Source: Aurelia coerulea
Taxonomy: Eukaryota; Cnidaria; Scyphozoa; Semaeostomeae; Ulmaridae
Direction of reading: 5' to 3'
Length of the DNA: 64,000 nt
Assembly (NCBI GenBank): GCA_039566865.1
Contig: CM076954.1
Coordinates: forward strand, 8,626,001-8,690,000
Shown here: positions 10,025 to 21,359 of the stretch, piece after piece
Numbering within the stretch: position 1 is the first letter of the stretch
Layout: each line of letters begins with the position of its first letter
Position numbers and translations under genes: made by a program
The notes under the pieces: generated by a model
Seen by the model: only the letters and a program-made list of their open reading frames with translations
What the model was told of the DNA's origin: nothing
The model's database searches: none

Positions 10025-11367
10025 TAGGGTAAGATGGGGTAAAGTGAACTATTTTGAAGGTTTTTCAGGATATCCTAAAGAAATTTTACCTGAGGGCAAA
10101 CTTTTTAACGTTGTTTTGAAATTATGTCTTTGGGTCAGTTTATCCAGCAAAAATACTTTTCAAATATTTTTCCATTGTCTCACAAAAGAGCTTTCTTTGG
10201 CGACCGCTCTGCCTAGTTCAATTTACCCCAGGCCGGAGTAAAGTGAACTACTCAGCAATTGTTCGATAAAACCAAAGTGATGCTGGTAATACCCGAAAAC
10301 ATGATTTATTTTGCCACTCTAAGGAATTCTTCGCATGCCAAAACGAAACAAACCCAAAAATTTCAGAAGAGTGATATTTGAAAAAATTAAATTGTGATCT
10401 ATGTTGAGAACGATCTTTGCAGATCAAATATTAACCAAAAACTATTGTCTAAGTCACAAATTCGAGTCAGATTGCGAGACCTGAATACAAGTCGATGAAC
10501 AATAATGGGAATATACTTGGAAAATACTTTGCTTATAAATACCAAATTACCACAAAGAGAAACAATATTTTCAAAGTAGTTGCTTTGCCCTGAAACCTCC
10601 GCCTAGAAATAAAACCAAAAATAGTAAATCTATCACAATTATCAATATTCTAATTTCACCGTGATGGCCATTTATCCTTTCCATGTCGATAGGTATGCTT
10701 GCTTCATCAAATCCCAACAAAATTCTTGGATCAGTAACCGCATTTTTGAATGAAGGTCAAACTTCGGCTGTCAAATTTTTGGAGGTTTTTCAGGGAGCTG
10801 GTATCAGAATATATATCTGTGTCATTAGAGCGAAAAATTATCCTGCAAATTATGATTTTATGAAGGCAGAATTATGAACCAAATGAGATTGAAAAGGTCT
10901 TCTTCATCTGACTTCATGTTCACACGAGAGAATAAAAGATCATGGGTAGTTCACTTTACCCCGGTCGAAGCAAAATGTCGACTGGACGGTAGATCTTTTA
11001 AAATATTATGTTAGCTGACAAAAAAGTCTTTCTTGGCCCTTTCCTTTCGGAAAAAGTAACCATATGGTATGTGCTTCAAATCGATCAAAAACAATTGTAG
11101 AAATTAATTTTGTCTTGGGGTGACAATTTAAGACCAAAGATAGGAGTCCAAACCTAACAACCATAATTTCCCGAGGTTGTTTTTACTGCCTCGGGTGAAG
11201 GGATTTTTTTGCAACAATTGGAAGAACTATTTTGCAAAACTGTTTTCATTTTCTGTGAGCACATAATAAATCATGTTTTATCATTGCATGTTTACTTTTG
11301 GAGAGAAGCGCGAATGTTCTGAGTAGTTCACATTACCCCGTAGTTCACTTTACCCCGTCTTACCCTA
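10025..11367. mobile_element. 1.34-kb non-autonomous DNA transposon with iterated terminal boxes
   Basis: The ends are 27-bp inverted repeats beginning TAGGGTAAGA, continuing GGGGTAAAGTGAACTA, with TA at each outer edge, consistent with a Tc1/mariner-type TA target. The box GGGGTAAAGTGAACTA, or a variant, recurs near 10230 on the plus strand, and near 10948, 11322 and 11341 in inverse orientation. Iterated subterminal boxes usually bind transposase. The interior has only short open frames (one of 64 codons at 10683-10877), so the element would need a transposase supplied in trans. Superfamily is inferred from the TA edges only. Confidence 0.75.
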
Positions 11368-11370
11368 TAC

Positions 11371-12152
11371 CGGGTGTCTCAAAAAAGTACCCCCTTTTGA
11401 CTGAACAAGGCAATAAAACGATACTATTTCGGGACTTTTTGAATTCATGGCTACATTTGTTGGTCTTAACTTAAATGCACATACCTTGCATTTTGAAATC
11501 AACCACCAAACACCGGAGATATGAGTTCACAAGGTGAAAATTTGGAGTGCACCTGAAACCAAGGTTTTGAGCAATGGCCGAGCCATAATTTGACAACAAA
11601 CAGGCATTTTGCAAACGAATTTTCGACTTTGAACTTTACTTTTCATTTTTGAAAAGATTCATACCTTGAATTACTTCAATTGTTCTTGAAGTGACTTTTC
11701 TTTTGAGGAATTGGTCCTTGCATTACATTCGATCCCAAGTTTTGTATTAAAGAAGAGGAAAAGGAGCACGTGCATGCTTATTTTGGAGATGTGGCACGAC
11801 TTTATCATTCTTACCACATTTTTGCTATATTTGTTTAATCAGCGTCATGTCCATGCATCTTTTATTCTTTTCAAAAGCAAAAATCGGAGACTTAAAGTCT
11901 ACAGGTACTTTGGAAAATGTCCACAATACAAATCATGGTTGGGCCCTTTTTGAAAACCTCTGGTTTTGGGTGCACTGTGAATTTTGACTTTGCGAACCTG
12001 TAACTCCAGTGTTTGGTGGATGATTTCTAAATGCAAGGTATGTGCATCTAAGTTGAAGATTGATAAATTTAGCAATGAAATCTGGGAGTAATGGTATCTT
12101 ATTGTTTGGTTCTTATTTCCAGTCAAAAGGGGGTACTTTTTTGAGACACCCG
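11371..12152. mobile_element. 782-bp non-autonomous DNA transposon with about 210-bp inverted repeats
   Basis: Both ends start CGGGTGTCTCAAAAAAGTAC, followed by CCCCTTTTGACTG. Similarity of the arms, now divergent, continues inward for about 210 bp through a GCACATACCTTGCATTT block present on each side. It begins three bases after the previous element ends. No target duplication could be identified because the left flank is itself a transposon end. There is no transposase ORF. Confidence 0.8.
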
Positions 12153-12479
12153 TGATCCAGTCTGCTTACCTTCCTCCAAGTTTTCTTATAATGTCATGAA
12201 TTTGTAACTAGAAATATTCGAAGCACCCCATATCTCTTCCGAATCGGAAGGAGGAAGACACCCCAATGAAAATAGGAAACTATTAGAAATTCTAACAAAC
12301 TATTGGAAAGAAAATAATGAACATTATAAAATGTCATATGCTTCCAAAAACAATTTTCATGAACTCTTAGCGAAAGGTAGAGTATACTGGAGTAAGGATG
12401 CAATGTTGTGGGTAAGATATTTTACAAAGATCTTACCCAATTAAGAATGAAGAGAGGAACGGAATAGAAAACAAAAACG
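12153..12479. other. No recognisable gene
   Basis: AT-rich sequence between a DNA element and the start of LINE-2 similarity. It may include eroded LINE-2 5' sequence, but I cannot align it to anything in the window. Confidence 0.4.
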
Positions 12480-14862
12480 GGAAAGAGGGTATTTAATAAG
12501 TTTCTGACATCGAGAAAGTTTGAAAATATTCTAAGTGGGGAGTTTGATCCCTGTTTAAGTGATCACTATATGATATTTGGAAAAACGTTAGCTAACCCAG
12601 GGACTGGCAGCAAAACATATTGGTCTTTGATTAACACTATTCTAAACAAAGCTAAGATACCTATAATACCACCGCTTTTAGAGAACGGGATATTTGTAAT
12701 GGATTTCACTGAAAAGGCTCGATTATTCAATGATTATTTCATACTTCAGTGTACAACGATTGATACAGGTAGTGAAATTCCAGAACATGCTCCAGGAACT
12801 ACTACTCTGATAAATGACTTTTTTATCTCCGATGAAAAGATATTGAAGATGTTAAGATCACTTAATCCTAATAAAGCACATGGCTGGGATGAATCTCTGT
12901 AAGAATGATTAAATTAAGCGATGCTGCATTAGTCACTCCATTGAAGATAATATTCACTAACTGTTTGAGGCGCGGTGTGTTCCCAGAAATATGGAAACGT
13001 GCAAACGTTGTTCCTGTTCATAAGAAAAACGAGAAAAATGTCAAGGGAAACTATCGGCCAATTTCCCTTCTACCAATCTTTGGAAAAATACTTGAAAAAC
13101 TCATGTACGATTCTATATACTCCCATTTGGTTTCCTGTGATCTACTAAATCCAAATCAATCTGGATTTCGTCCTGGTGATTCAACGATTAACCAACTGAT
13201 TTCGATAACTCACACGATTTTCAAAGCCTTCGATTGCAATCCTCCTCTCGATGTTCGCTCTGTATACCTTGATATTTCTAAAGCTTTTGACAGGGTATGG
13301 CATGATGGGTTAATGTATAAGCTTAAACGCTGTGGTGTTTCAGGTCAACTTCTTGTTCTTATTCAAAGTTTTCTTAAGGACCGAAAACAACGGACTGTTC
13401 TAAATGGAAAGAATTCTAACTGGGGAGATATTTCAGCAGGCGTACCACAGGGTTCTATTCTTGGACCCTTATTTTTCCTTGAGTACATAAACGATCTAAG
13501 TGCAGAGTTGAAGTGCAATGCTAAGCTGTTTGCTGATGATACATCACTGTTTACTGTAGTTGAAGACTCCAATACGGCTGCCAATTACATGAACCATGAC
13601 TTGGAGCGGATAAAACAGTGGGCTTACGATTGGAGGATGTCCTTTAATCCCGATCCACAAAAGCAAGCTGTTGAAGTAAAATTTTCCAGGCGAAAAGTTG
13701 ATATTGATAATCCAGTGATTCTATTTAATAACACACCGGTGAAGAATGTGGATGAACATAAACATTTAGGAATTATTCTTGACTCAAAGCTGACCTTCTC
13801 TGCGCATATCAAAGCAGCAATCTCTAAAGCAAGAAAGGGGATAGGTATGCTAAAATATCTCTCCAGTTATCTGCCCAGGCATACCTTGAATGAACTATAT
13901 AAGCTTTATGTGCGACCCCATCTAGACTATGGGGATGTGATTTATCAAATTCCTGGAAAAATATATGAATTGAGTCAGAATATCACTTTGTCGAGCTTAA
14001 TGGAAAAATTGGAATCTGTTCAATATTCTGCTGCACTAGCTGTAACAGGAACATGGAGGGGATCTTCGCGAGAAAAGTTGTACGACGAGCTTGGGTGGGA
14101 ATCGCTAAATTTACGAAGGTAGAGCAGACGCCTTGTTTTGTTCTACAAGATTGTAAGCAATTTATCCCCAGAATATACTAGAACTCCAATACCACCTCTA
14201 CATCAGTCGCAGTACTCCTTTCGCAATCGTGATGTGATAGGGCGAATAAAGGCAAGAACAGAAAAGTTCGAATCCAGCTTCTATCCAAACTGTTTAAGTG
14301 AATGGAATAAACTTGATCCTGAAATTAGACTTGCACCATCAGTTTCGATTTTTAAAGCAAAGTTGCTATCCATTATTCGTCCCCCTGCAAAATCAATTTT
14401 TGGGATCCATGATATCACGACTTACCCAACTGAGAGTTGGTCTCAGCAAGTTAAACTTTCATAAATTCAAACACAATTTTAGAGATACCATAAATCCTAT
14501 GTGTCCTACGAATGATGGTATTGAGGATACGGAGCATTTCTTGTTACTTTGCCCTTCTTTCGAGATACATCGACGACATCTTCTCGCTAGCGTCCTTGCT
14601 TTGGTACGACCATTTGGATATATTAGCCTTTCAAATGATGTTTGACACAGCTATTGCTGTATGGCGGTAAAGACCTCACTAATGAGTTAAATAAAAATAT
14701 AATCGAATTAACACTGCGTTATATCCACAACACTGGTCGGTTTGATTAATATGGCTATAAATACGGTTTGTCGCAACTTAGCCACCAAGTTACTACGTCC
14801 CTTCTTGTATTTTTGTTTGTTTTTGTTTTTTGTTTTTGTTTTTTTGTTGTTTTTTTGTAGTC
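12480..14862 (+). mobile_element. LINE-2 of this window: Jockey/CR1-group non-LTR retrotransposon, 5'-truncated
   Basis: Coding similarity starts with the last part of the endonuclease (FLTSRKFENIL then LSDHYMIF, the catalytic SDH box) at about 12485-12575. It continues through an RT and ends in a distinctive cysteine/histidine tail at 14749. The 3' end is a TTTTTG-rich tract (about 14808-14862). The family differs from LINE-1 and LINE-3 in RT sequence and in having the C-terminal Cys/His segment. A 60-codon piece of what looks like the same family's endonuclease-RT linker occurs at 40690-40882. Confidence 0.9.
12570..14749 (+). pseudogene. LINE-2 RT polyprotein with stops and frameshifts
   Basis: RT blocks run in order: NPNKAHGWDE, NYRPISLLPIFGKILEK, SGFRPGDST, YLDISKAFDRVWH (motif A), GVPQGSILGPLFFL (motif B), LFADDTSLF (motif C with intact FADD), then HKHLGIILD and LYVRPHLDYGDVIY. 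A stop at 12900-12902, right after the GWDE box, a stop at 14120-14122 and a frameshift near 14400 break the reading. After the frameshift comes a C-terminal segment with CPTNDGIEDTEHFLLLCP (a C-x8-H-x5-C arrangement resembling a zinc-binding motif), and the protein ends TGRFD at 14749. It is dead as written, though most of the sequence is preserved. Confidence 0.9.
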
Positions 14863-14890
14863 GTTTCATATAATGTATCTAATAGTCTTG

Positions 14891-14997
14891 AAAGTCTATC
14901 CTAAATTAGACGTCACATGATATCTGGGCACGCAAACTTGCCCCAAATGATCAATTCAATTGTTTCACTAGATGACGTCTAATTTGAGATAGACTTT
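14891..14997. mobile_element. 107-bp hairpin MITE
   Basis: AAAGTCTATCCTAAATTAGA at the left is inverted at the right (TCTAATTTGAGATAGACTTT). It is flanked by TAGTCTTG (14883-14890) and TAGTCTTT (14998-15005), a 7-8-bp target duplication. There is no coding capacity. Confidence 0.7.
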
Positions 14998-15159
14998 TAG
15001 TCTTTAGTTTTATGTAATGGCTGCGGGGTTGCCATAGACTTTTGCTCTCCAAGGTATCGCTTTTGTAGTATCGTAAAGTAGTTTTGTAAGTAGTGTTAAA
15101 AAGTAACTTGTATTGTAAAATTTTGATTGAATATAAAAAAAAATATTTGGTCTGATGAA

Positions 15160-15307
15160 TACGCGTATCAAACAGCATAAGAGAAAAGTCACCACCTTCC
15201 TTAGCAAAAAGAATCTGAACCATGAAGAACTCAACAAAGATATCGAAGCGATGCCCTGGCAGGTGATGGAAACATTCGATTCGGTTGAAGATAAATGCAA
15301 TTTCTAG
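15160..15307 (+). pseudogene. LINE-3 linker, 5' part
   Basis: The reading NTRIKQHKRKVTTF...MPWQVMETFDSVEDKCNF ends at a TAG created beside the PLE insertion. It continues after the insertion at 15679 with LVGPIIGKHLPVK. This basic linker between endonuclease and RT is common to the LINE families here and has no catalytic motif. Confidence 0.8.
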
Positions 15308-15324
15308 CATAAACTAGTAGGCCC

Positions 15325-15678
15325 AAAAAATCTTCTTGTTGCGTGTAGTGCAATTGTACAATGATAAACAAGTGAATAAAATAAAATATAAGCACTTTGA
15401 TGCGAATTGAAATAAGCACGACGTTTCGAGCATAGCCCGTTATCAAGTAAAGAAATGTTAGTAGAACTAATCAAGCTAAAAGAACGGCAGATTCGAAGGA
15501 TAAGAATAGTAATCAAGGGAATCGATGTGACGTAAAGAGGACTGCGAATAAGAAAGAGATGTAGGAATAAAATTGTAATAAATAGAATGTCATTAGAGAT
15601 ATGTAAATTGCTTGTTGAGTCCTGAAGGGTACAATGTTCCAAGTTTAAAAATGATCCGTTTCTCCAATGTTTTTCTTT
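15325..15678 (-). mobile_element. PLE 3' tail inserted in LINE-3 (17-bp target duplication)
   Basis: The 17-mer ATAAACTAGTAGGCCCA is present at 15308-15324 and again at 15679-15695. Between the copies, on the minus strand, is a remnant ending IFKLGTLYPSGLN. This resembles the extreme C-terminus of GIY-YIG endonucleases in Poseidon/Neptune-type PLEs (L-x-T-x-x-P-x-GLN, from family knowledge). It is followed by a 3' UTR with a hammerhead-like motif and a terminal segment ending in TACACGCAACAAGAAG. It is therefore a 5'-truncated PLE of a different family from the one at 30-37 kb. The shared last 100 bases with the insert at 61666-61800 support the boundary. Confidence 0.8.
15417..15447 (-). ncRNA. 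Degenerate hammerhead-ribozyme-like motif in PLE tail
   Basis: The minus strand reads CTTGATAACGGGCTATGCTC then GAAACGTC. It has the hammerhead order: a CUGAUGA-like box (here UUGAUAA), a GGGC/GCUC stem II, GAAA, and a palindromic ACGU stem III followed by C. Two core positions differ from the consensus CUGAUGA, and I find no good stem I, so activity is doubtful. Position in the 3' region of a PLE matches known PLE hammerheads. Confidence 0.55.
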
Positions 15679-17755
15679 TATAAACTAGTAGGCCCAATTA
15701 TTGGTAAACACCTACCAGTGAAAAGGATGAGAGTAAGAGAGAAAGATGTACCTTACATGACTATGGAATGGAAAAAACAATCAGGAAAAAGAGAAGGAAT
15801 GCAAAACAATATGCAAGGGAAAAGAATGAAGAAAATGAAGAACTTGGAAATGAATGGAGGAATAAAGCAACCCGAGAAAGGCGGCTAGCTATACAGGCAT
15901 ATTGGGAAAAACTATCGGAAAAAAGCAAACCAAGAGAATTCTTCAATGCGTTTAGACCATTCCTACAGTCTAAAACGAAGGCGTCTGATACAGGTGCCAT
16001 CAGGCTGAAAATAAACAATGACACTATAAGTGACCAGAAGCTAGTCTCCAACCATTTCGTAAAATATTTTGCAGAAATGGGTCACATAGACGAAGTGCAG
16101 AGGGAAGAAATACAATCTCTTGATACTCATCAAAGTGTCAATGCAATAATGGACAACGTAAAAGTCAGTTGTGAATTTAACTTCTCTCTGATGCCCCCAA
16201 CAAAGTGTCAAAGAAGCTCTGTCATCATTGGACCCAAAGAAATCCATCGGATGCGACGGAATAACACCTGAATTCCTTAAAATGAATACTGAGGAACTTA
16301 ATTCCATCTCTTTCATCATTATATAACTCATGCATTACACAAGGAAAATGGCCCATCGAGTGGAAAAAGGGTGGAAGGGCACTAGTTCACAAGAAAGCAG
16401 ATAAGGACATCGATGCAAATTACAGGCCAATAACGGTTCTCAATGCAGTTGACAAAGTATTTGAAAAAGAGCTCAGTAAGCAAGCTACACATTTATTTGA
16501 CAACAAACTAAGCCCGTGCCTGACTGCATACAAGAAGCAAAACAGCACAGAAACTACGCTGCTAAGGCTCATTGAGGATTGAAAATTTGCACTTGACGAA
16601 AAAGAGATAACAGCTATCCTCTCAACAGATATGAGCAAAGCCTTCGATTCCATGGTCACAAGTCTCCTACTCAAAAAGCTTGGATCCTATGGCCTTTCCG
16701 AAGGCTCCCTGAGATTGATAACTTCGTATTTCGAACAAACAGAGTCAAACTAGGGCATATAAGAAGCGAATGGAAAGAAACAACAAGGGGATGTCCACAA
16801 GGATCAGCATTTGGTCCCATGCTATGGAAGATTTTTCAAAATGACTTAGTCTTCAGCATAAAGCACTGTCAGATAAGCATGTATGCTGATGACCATCAGA
16901 TCTATCATTCCGGAGAGAACGGCAACGAAGTCGAGATGCGTTTGAATCAAGACATTAAGACGGCTTCTTTAGGGAAATCATCTAAAAGTAAATCATCTAA
17001 AACCAATTTAAATTTTATAAATAGCCATCTAAAAGTAAACAAAGAGAAATACCAAGCAATGGTTCTTCAAAATAATAAGAAAAGTAATATAAAGATTAAG
17101 GTGATGACTGACGAGAAAAATGAGGCAGAGCAAACAAGATCTCTCAAGCTACTCGGAGTGGAGGTTGACGATGAGCTAAAATTTAGCACTCACATCGGCA
17201 ATTTGTGCAAAAGAGTGAGCCAGAGAACAGGTGTCATATCTAGATTTCATAATATAATGCCCACCAATGCAAAACTAACAATCTACAAGTCAGCAATTCT
17301 CTCTCACTGGACATACTGCAATACAGTCTGGCATTTCTGCAAAGTAGCAGACAAAAGAAAGATAGAGAGACTCCAAGAGAAAGCCCTAAGAGTTGTTTAT
17401 CGTGATAACTCCACGCTATACGCACAACTCCAAAGTAAAGCGAATCTGCCATCTCTCCAGAAAAGAAGACTGCAGGACATCGCCATACTAATGTACAATG
17501 TTAAAAATGGTTTTGCTCCACATTATATAAAAGAAATGTTTACAATAAAAGAAACTCCTTACGAAACAGCAACTTCATTATTCCGAAATTTCCCACATTA
17601 AAAGAAAGAAAACATTCAATAAGGTACTTTGGCCCATATCTGTGGAGTAAACTAGAGAGACCAATTAAGGAGGTGCCAACAATTAACCAGTTCAAAATAA
17701 GTATAAGAAGAATGGACATGGAAACTCTTTTGGACTGTAGACTGTAGTTTAGTTG
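15679..17755 (+). pseudogene. LINE-3 reverse transcriptase, decayed
   Basis: After the PLE insert, the linker (VREKDVPYMTMEW, RKKRRNAKQYA, ERRLAIQAYWEK) leads to the RT. Recognisable pieces in shifting frames are CDGITPEFLK, NYRPITVLNAVDKVFEK, TDMSKAFDS (motif A), GCPQGSAFGPMLW (motif B) and MYADDHQIYHSG (motif C). The longest clean piece, 16819-17601, continues through LKLLGVEVDDELKF and the C-terminal YCNTVWHFC/LQEKALRVVYRD region. A TGA at about 16580 stands where the family usually has Trp, and frameshifts occur near 16200, 16290, 16740 and 17600. The protein end is near 17750. Confidence 0.85.
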
Positions 17756-18144
17756 TACATATGATTTTAAAGGACTCTTTAAAGATAACTGGGTGTGTCA
17801 GAGGGAGCTGTCCACTTTTGGCGGGCCGTGGGGGTCGTGCACCTGATCGGCTTAGGGAGTCTGTTGCTTGGTCTTTGGCAGGGGTCCTGAGTTGGATACT
17901 AGTTGATGGTATCTGATTCGGGATCTTGGCTGGAGATTGGGTTGTGGGGACCCTCGGGGCTGGTCTGGTGCGCGATTTGTCGTGGGCTGTCGGGAGTGGA
18001 TGGTTCTTTTTGGTGCACTCAGTTCAGCATAATTTTAACAAATATATTGTAATTCTATAGATTGTATTTTAATTCAATTCTTTATACCTTTTCGTTGTGT
18101 CCCCAATTAGCTTGTAAGCTAAACATTTTGACACATAAATAAAG

Positions 18145-18146
<2 letters not shown>

Positions 18147-18174
<28 letters not shown>
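18147..18174 (+). repeat. (ATTG)n tail of LINE-3
   Basis: Seven perfect ATTG/GATT units directly after the LINE 3' UTR. Confidence 0.95.
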
Positions 18175-18175
<1 letters not shown>

Positions 18176-18177
18176 AA

Positions 18178-18980
18178 TATGGTTTGTTAGATTGTTAGGT
18201 TTAATCCTAAGATAAATTATGTGCCCTACATTGTGACGCAAATCACATTTTGTGTATGACCTGGGAGGGAGACGGATTTCCTACGCGAAGAAATGAGTGG
18301 GGAAGTGAGAGGAGAGGTTTCTTCTAGCCCGTTAGAGAATCGAACAAAGGAATCCGCTCGAAGTGTTTAATACAGGTGAAATAGCGACGTATTTTTCATT
18401 GCAGTCTATAACAAGTGTGGACGTATTTAGAAATAATACAGTAAATCCCTGCATATAAGGACCTACTTTTTTGAGAGCCAGGCTAAAGTAGTTCTTATTT
18501 CAAAGGTGCTAAGACTAATGTCAAGGTTTAAATGTTCTTATACGAAGGGTGCCAAGTGTAGGTCTTTTCGGCATTTTTACCAAAGATCTTCAATCTCGTT
18601 ACTTGTTTTGGCAATGTTATTATGGACCTAAGCTTACAAACAGCATGGGAGGAGATTCAAACTTTAACAGCCAACCAGGACAAGAATGAACTTAATGAGG
18701 ACAATAAAAATATCAACTGTGCTATTTTTGCAATAAGAACATATTTTTCATCAAACTGAAGCAGGTTCTTAAAGGTAATGTGTCCATGTAAGTACAGCAG
18801 CGTAAACACTCTTGTCAAAATATGCTGACGCGATGCTGACGCGATGCTGACGAAGAGCCTCGAAGAGCGCACTGTGATTGGTAGAATTTAACTGCTTACA
18901 TGAGCAAAGGCTCCATTTCTTTGATTGGATGACGGCCAGACACACCCTAAAATTTTCACACCTTAAAAGCCAATGCCGTT
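18178..18980. other. No recognisable gene
   Basis: Unique-looking sequence with short open frames. A small internal duplication, GATGCTGACGC, occurs near 18830-18850. A minus-strand frame from 19212 runs through here but is a shadow of the repeat arm to the right. Confidence 0.5.
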
Positions 18981-19110
18981 TAGTCCGGTCTGCTAGCACA
19001 ACAATCTTGCAAAATATGATACCAGCATAAAACTTGGTAGATTTATGTAGTTTGACATGCTGAAAACGAAGAGAAGCAGACACGAGCTGGAAAATGTCCC
19101 CAAATGCTAT

Positions 19111-19645
19111 TTTTAGACGGGGGTACTTGGTCCCAGTCCTCCAAAGGGGTGTCCCTTCGTAAAACGGAAACCGTGAGTGATAAAGAAATGAAACCTTTTG
19201 ATTTCTACACATCTATATATGCTGAGAATGATAAAGAAAAGACCCAATCAAAAAATTACCCCTAAATACTAATTTTAGACGGGGGTACTTGGTCCCAGTC
19301 CTCCATAGGGGCCTCCTTCGTAAAACAGAAGACGTATATTATAAAGAAATGACACGTTTTGGTTTCTACACATTCTAATATGCTTAGAACGATAACGAAA
19401 AGACCCAATCACAGAATTACCCCTAAATGCTAATTTTAGACGGGGGTACTAGGTCCCAGTCCTCTATGGGAGCCAAATTCGTAAAAAAGAATCCGTAACT
19501 GATAAAGAAATGAAACGCTTTGATTTCTACACATTTTGATATGCTGAGAAGGATAACGAACAGACCCAATCAAAAATCACCCCTAAATGCTAGTTTTAGA
19601 CGGGGGTACTTGGCCCTAGTCTTCCGTTGGGGGCCTTTCTCTATA
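19111..19645 (+). repeat. 161-bp tandem array, left arm
   Basis: The marker TTTTAGACGG...GGTACT...GTCC recurs at 19111, 19273, 19434 and 19594, a spacing of 160-162 bp. Each unit also carries TAAAGAAATGAAAC, a TTTCTACACAT box and AGACCCAATCA. There are about 3.3 units. Confidence 0.9.
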
Positions 19646-21349
19646 ATACCGGAGCTCGATTGGTCTCGCAACTATCAACAGAACTTCTTTCGTCAATCAA
19701 GACTCTTGTGAGCTTTTCTATTTTCAAGGCAGTGTCCAATGCTCAGATTTCGCTCTCGATGAGCAAGACAGTCCTTATTGATCATGAATTTTTGGCCAAT
19801 TTTGCGTTTTTCATTCACAAATTTGACAAGAAACTTTTCTATTGCAAGCACAGCAATAGCATCATTCACGGTGGGAATGCTATATCTATTCTTTCAGTTG
19901 TAGATATTCTAATAACCAATACAAAAACACAAGTTACTCACTTGTCCGTAAAAGAAGAAATGGAACTCTTTTTATATTGAAGCGGTATATCAAAACACTG
20001 TTTCAGAATAGCTAATGCTTTGCTATCAACTCATTCGGTGCCATGGCTGAAATGCTGTTCCAATCTGGTCCATGAAAACGCCAAACCAGCATTGCAAATG
20101 AATTGCTAATACCTCAGTTCCATGCAAACAACATTTTACAAGAGCGACATCGTTTGCAGTGGGGAAACCTGACATTGCAAAAACTTTTTCGAAGAAATGG
20201 CTTTTTAACTTTTATGTGAGAAGTTTCTTGCCATTTTGGATGGTTGTGTTTTGTGACAATCTCCTTGTTGGAATGGCATGTACGCAAGAGTTATAGCTTA
20301 TTTTCTTGTTGCTCTAGATCAATTTATTTTAGAATCGATTTTATGATATTCTTCAATTCCTACAAGTTCTTGTAATGAGCAGTTGATCAAGAGAACATTT
20401 GATTAAAGATCATTGAAATCAAGACGTCAGAAGCAATTTGCTATACTGTTTAAATTTTCATTCACATTTCATAATAGATAGTTAAGAAAGCTTGTGTCTA
20501 CCCAATATATTCCAAATATAGACACTGGAAGGCAATCAAATTCATTAAGAAAATGTTTATGTGATTTACGTAGTCTGTAGTACCGAGCTTACGTAACTAA
20601 AAATCAATTGAATCCAGTCTAAGTATTCTAATAAATGCAATTGGACTGGAAATACTTTTTTTGGAGCTACCTAAAACCTCAGTTCCATTTAGTCTTGTCG
20701 ACAATCTTTAAAGGTCTTTGGAAATCTTTGATGGTCATGTAGTTTTGTAACGATCACGAGAGACTGAATGGAAACCAAATGTCAAATTGACGAACACCGC
20801 CAATCACCCACAAAAATTAATCTTTAATGATCGCTGGAATGGAACTCAAGCTCATTCCAACGATCACCAGCAGCTCACAAGGATCACCAAAGATCGTCAA
20901 TGACTAAAAACTCGAATGGAAAGATAACAAAGATCACAAAATATCGCGAACGACCCATTTTTACGATCAGACGGGATGTCACATTTTTACAAAATCTCAG
21001 TGTTTGCAAAAGACCCCAAAGATCCTAAGATCCGAATTCCCTCAAAGATTACCAATGCTCCTGAAAGATTTTCGAGGACAAAATGAAAACCAGGCTTTAG
21101 GATCATTCAAGTATGTTGTAATGTGCAGAAACACTGACTTACTTTAGAAAATCACGAACTATTGAAAAGGCAGCGAAAAGATAAAATTCAGGACTTGGGT
21201 CAAGTACCCTAGCCTAAAAATAATATCTGGGAGTAAATTTTTGATTAAATTGGCTAATCAGTTTTTACAACAAATCTAAACGAGGGAAAACCAATAACTT
21301 GCATTCCTTTATAGCTTCCAATTCCCTTTTTTGTCTTATAAAAGGAAGC
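19646..21349. other. Central spacer of foldback element, no recognised gene
   Basis: An open frame of 117 codons at 19627-19980 overlaps the repeat edge and matches nothing I know. Around 20745-20965 the sequence is rich in short GATCAC/GATCGT and complementary GTGATC-like words, giving local self-complementarity. There are no transposase motifs. Confidence 0.5.
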
Positions 21350-21359
21350 CCCCAATACA

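Larger units (their letters stand above)
15151..18175 (+). mobile_element. LINE-3 of this window, 5'-truncated, with (ATTG)n tail
   Basis: The element starts within the endonuclease-RT linker (NTRIKQHKRKV, about 15153) and runs through a decayed RT to a 3' end consisting of an AGCTTGTAAGCT hairpin and an (ATTG)n tail at 18147-18174. A 354-bp PLE tail is inserted at 15325. The element also carries several point stops and frameshifts, so it is an old copy. Confidence 0.9.
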
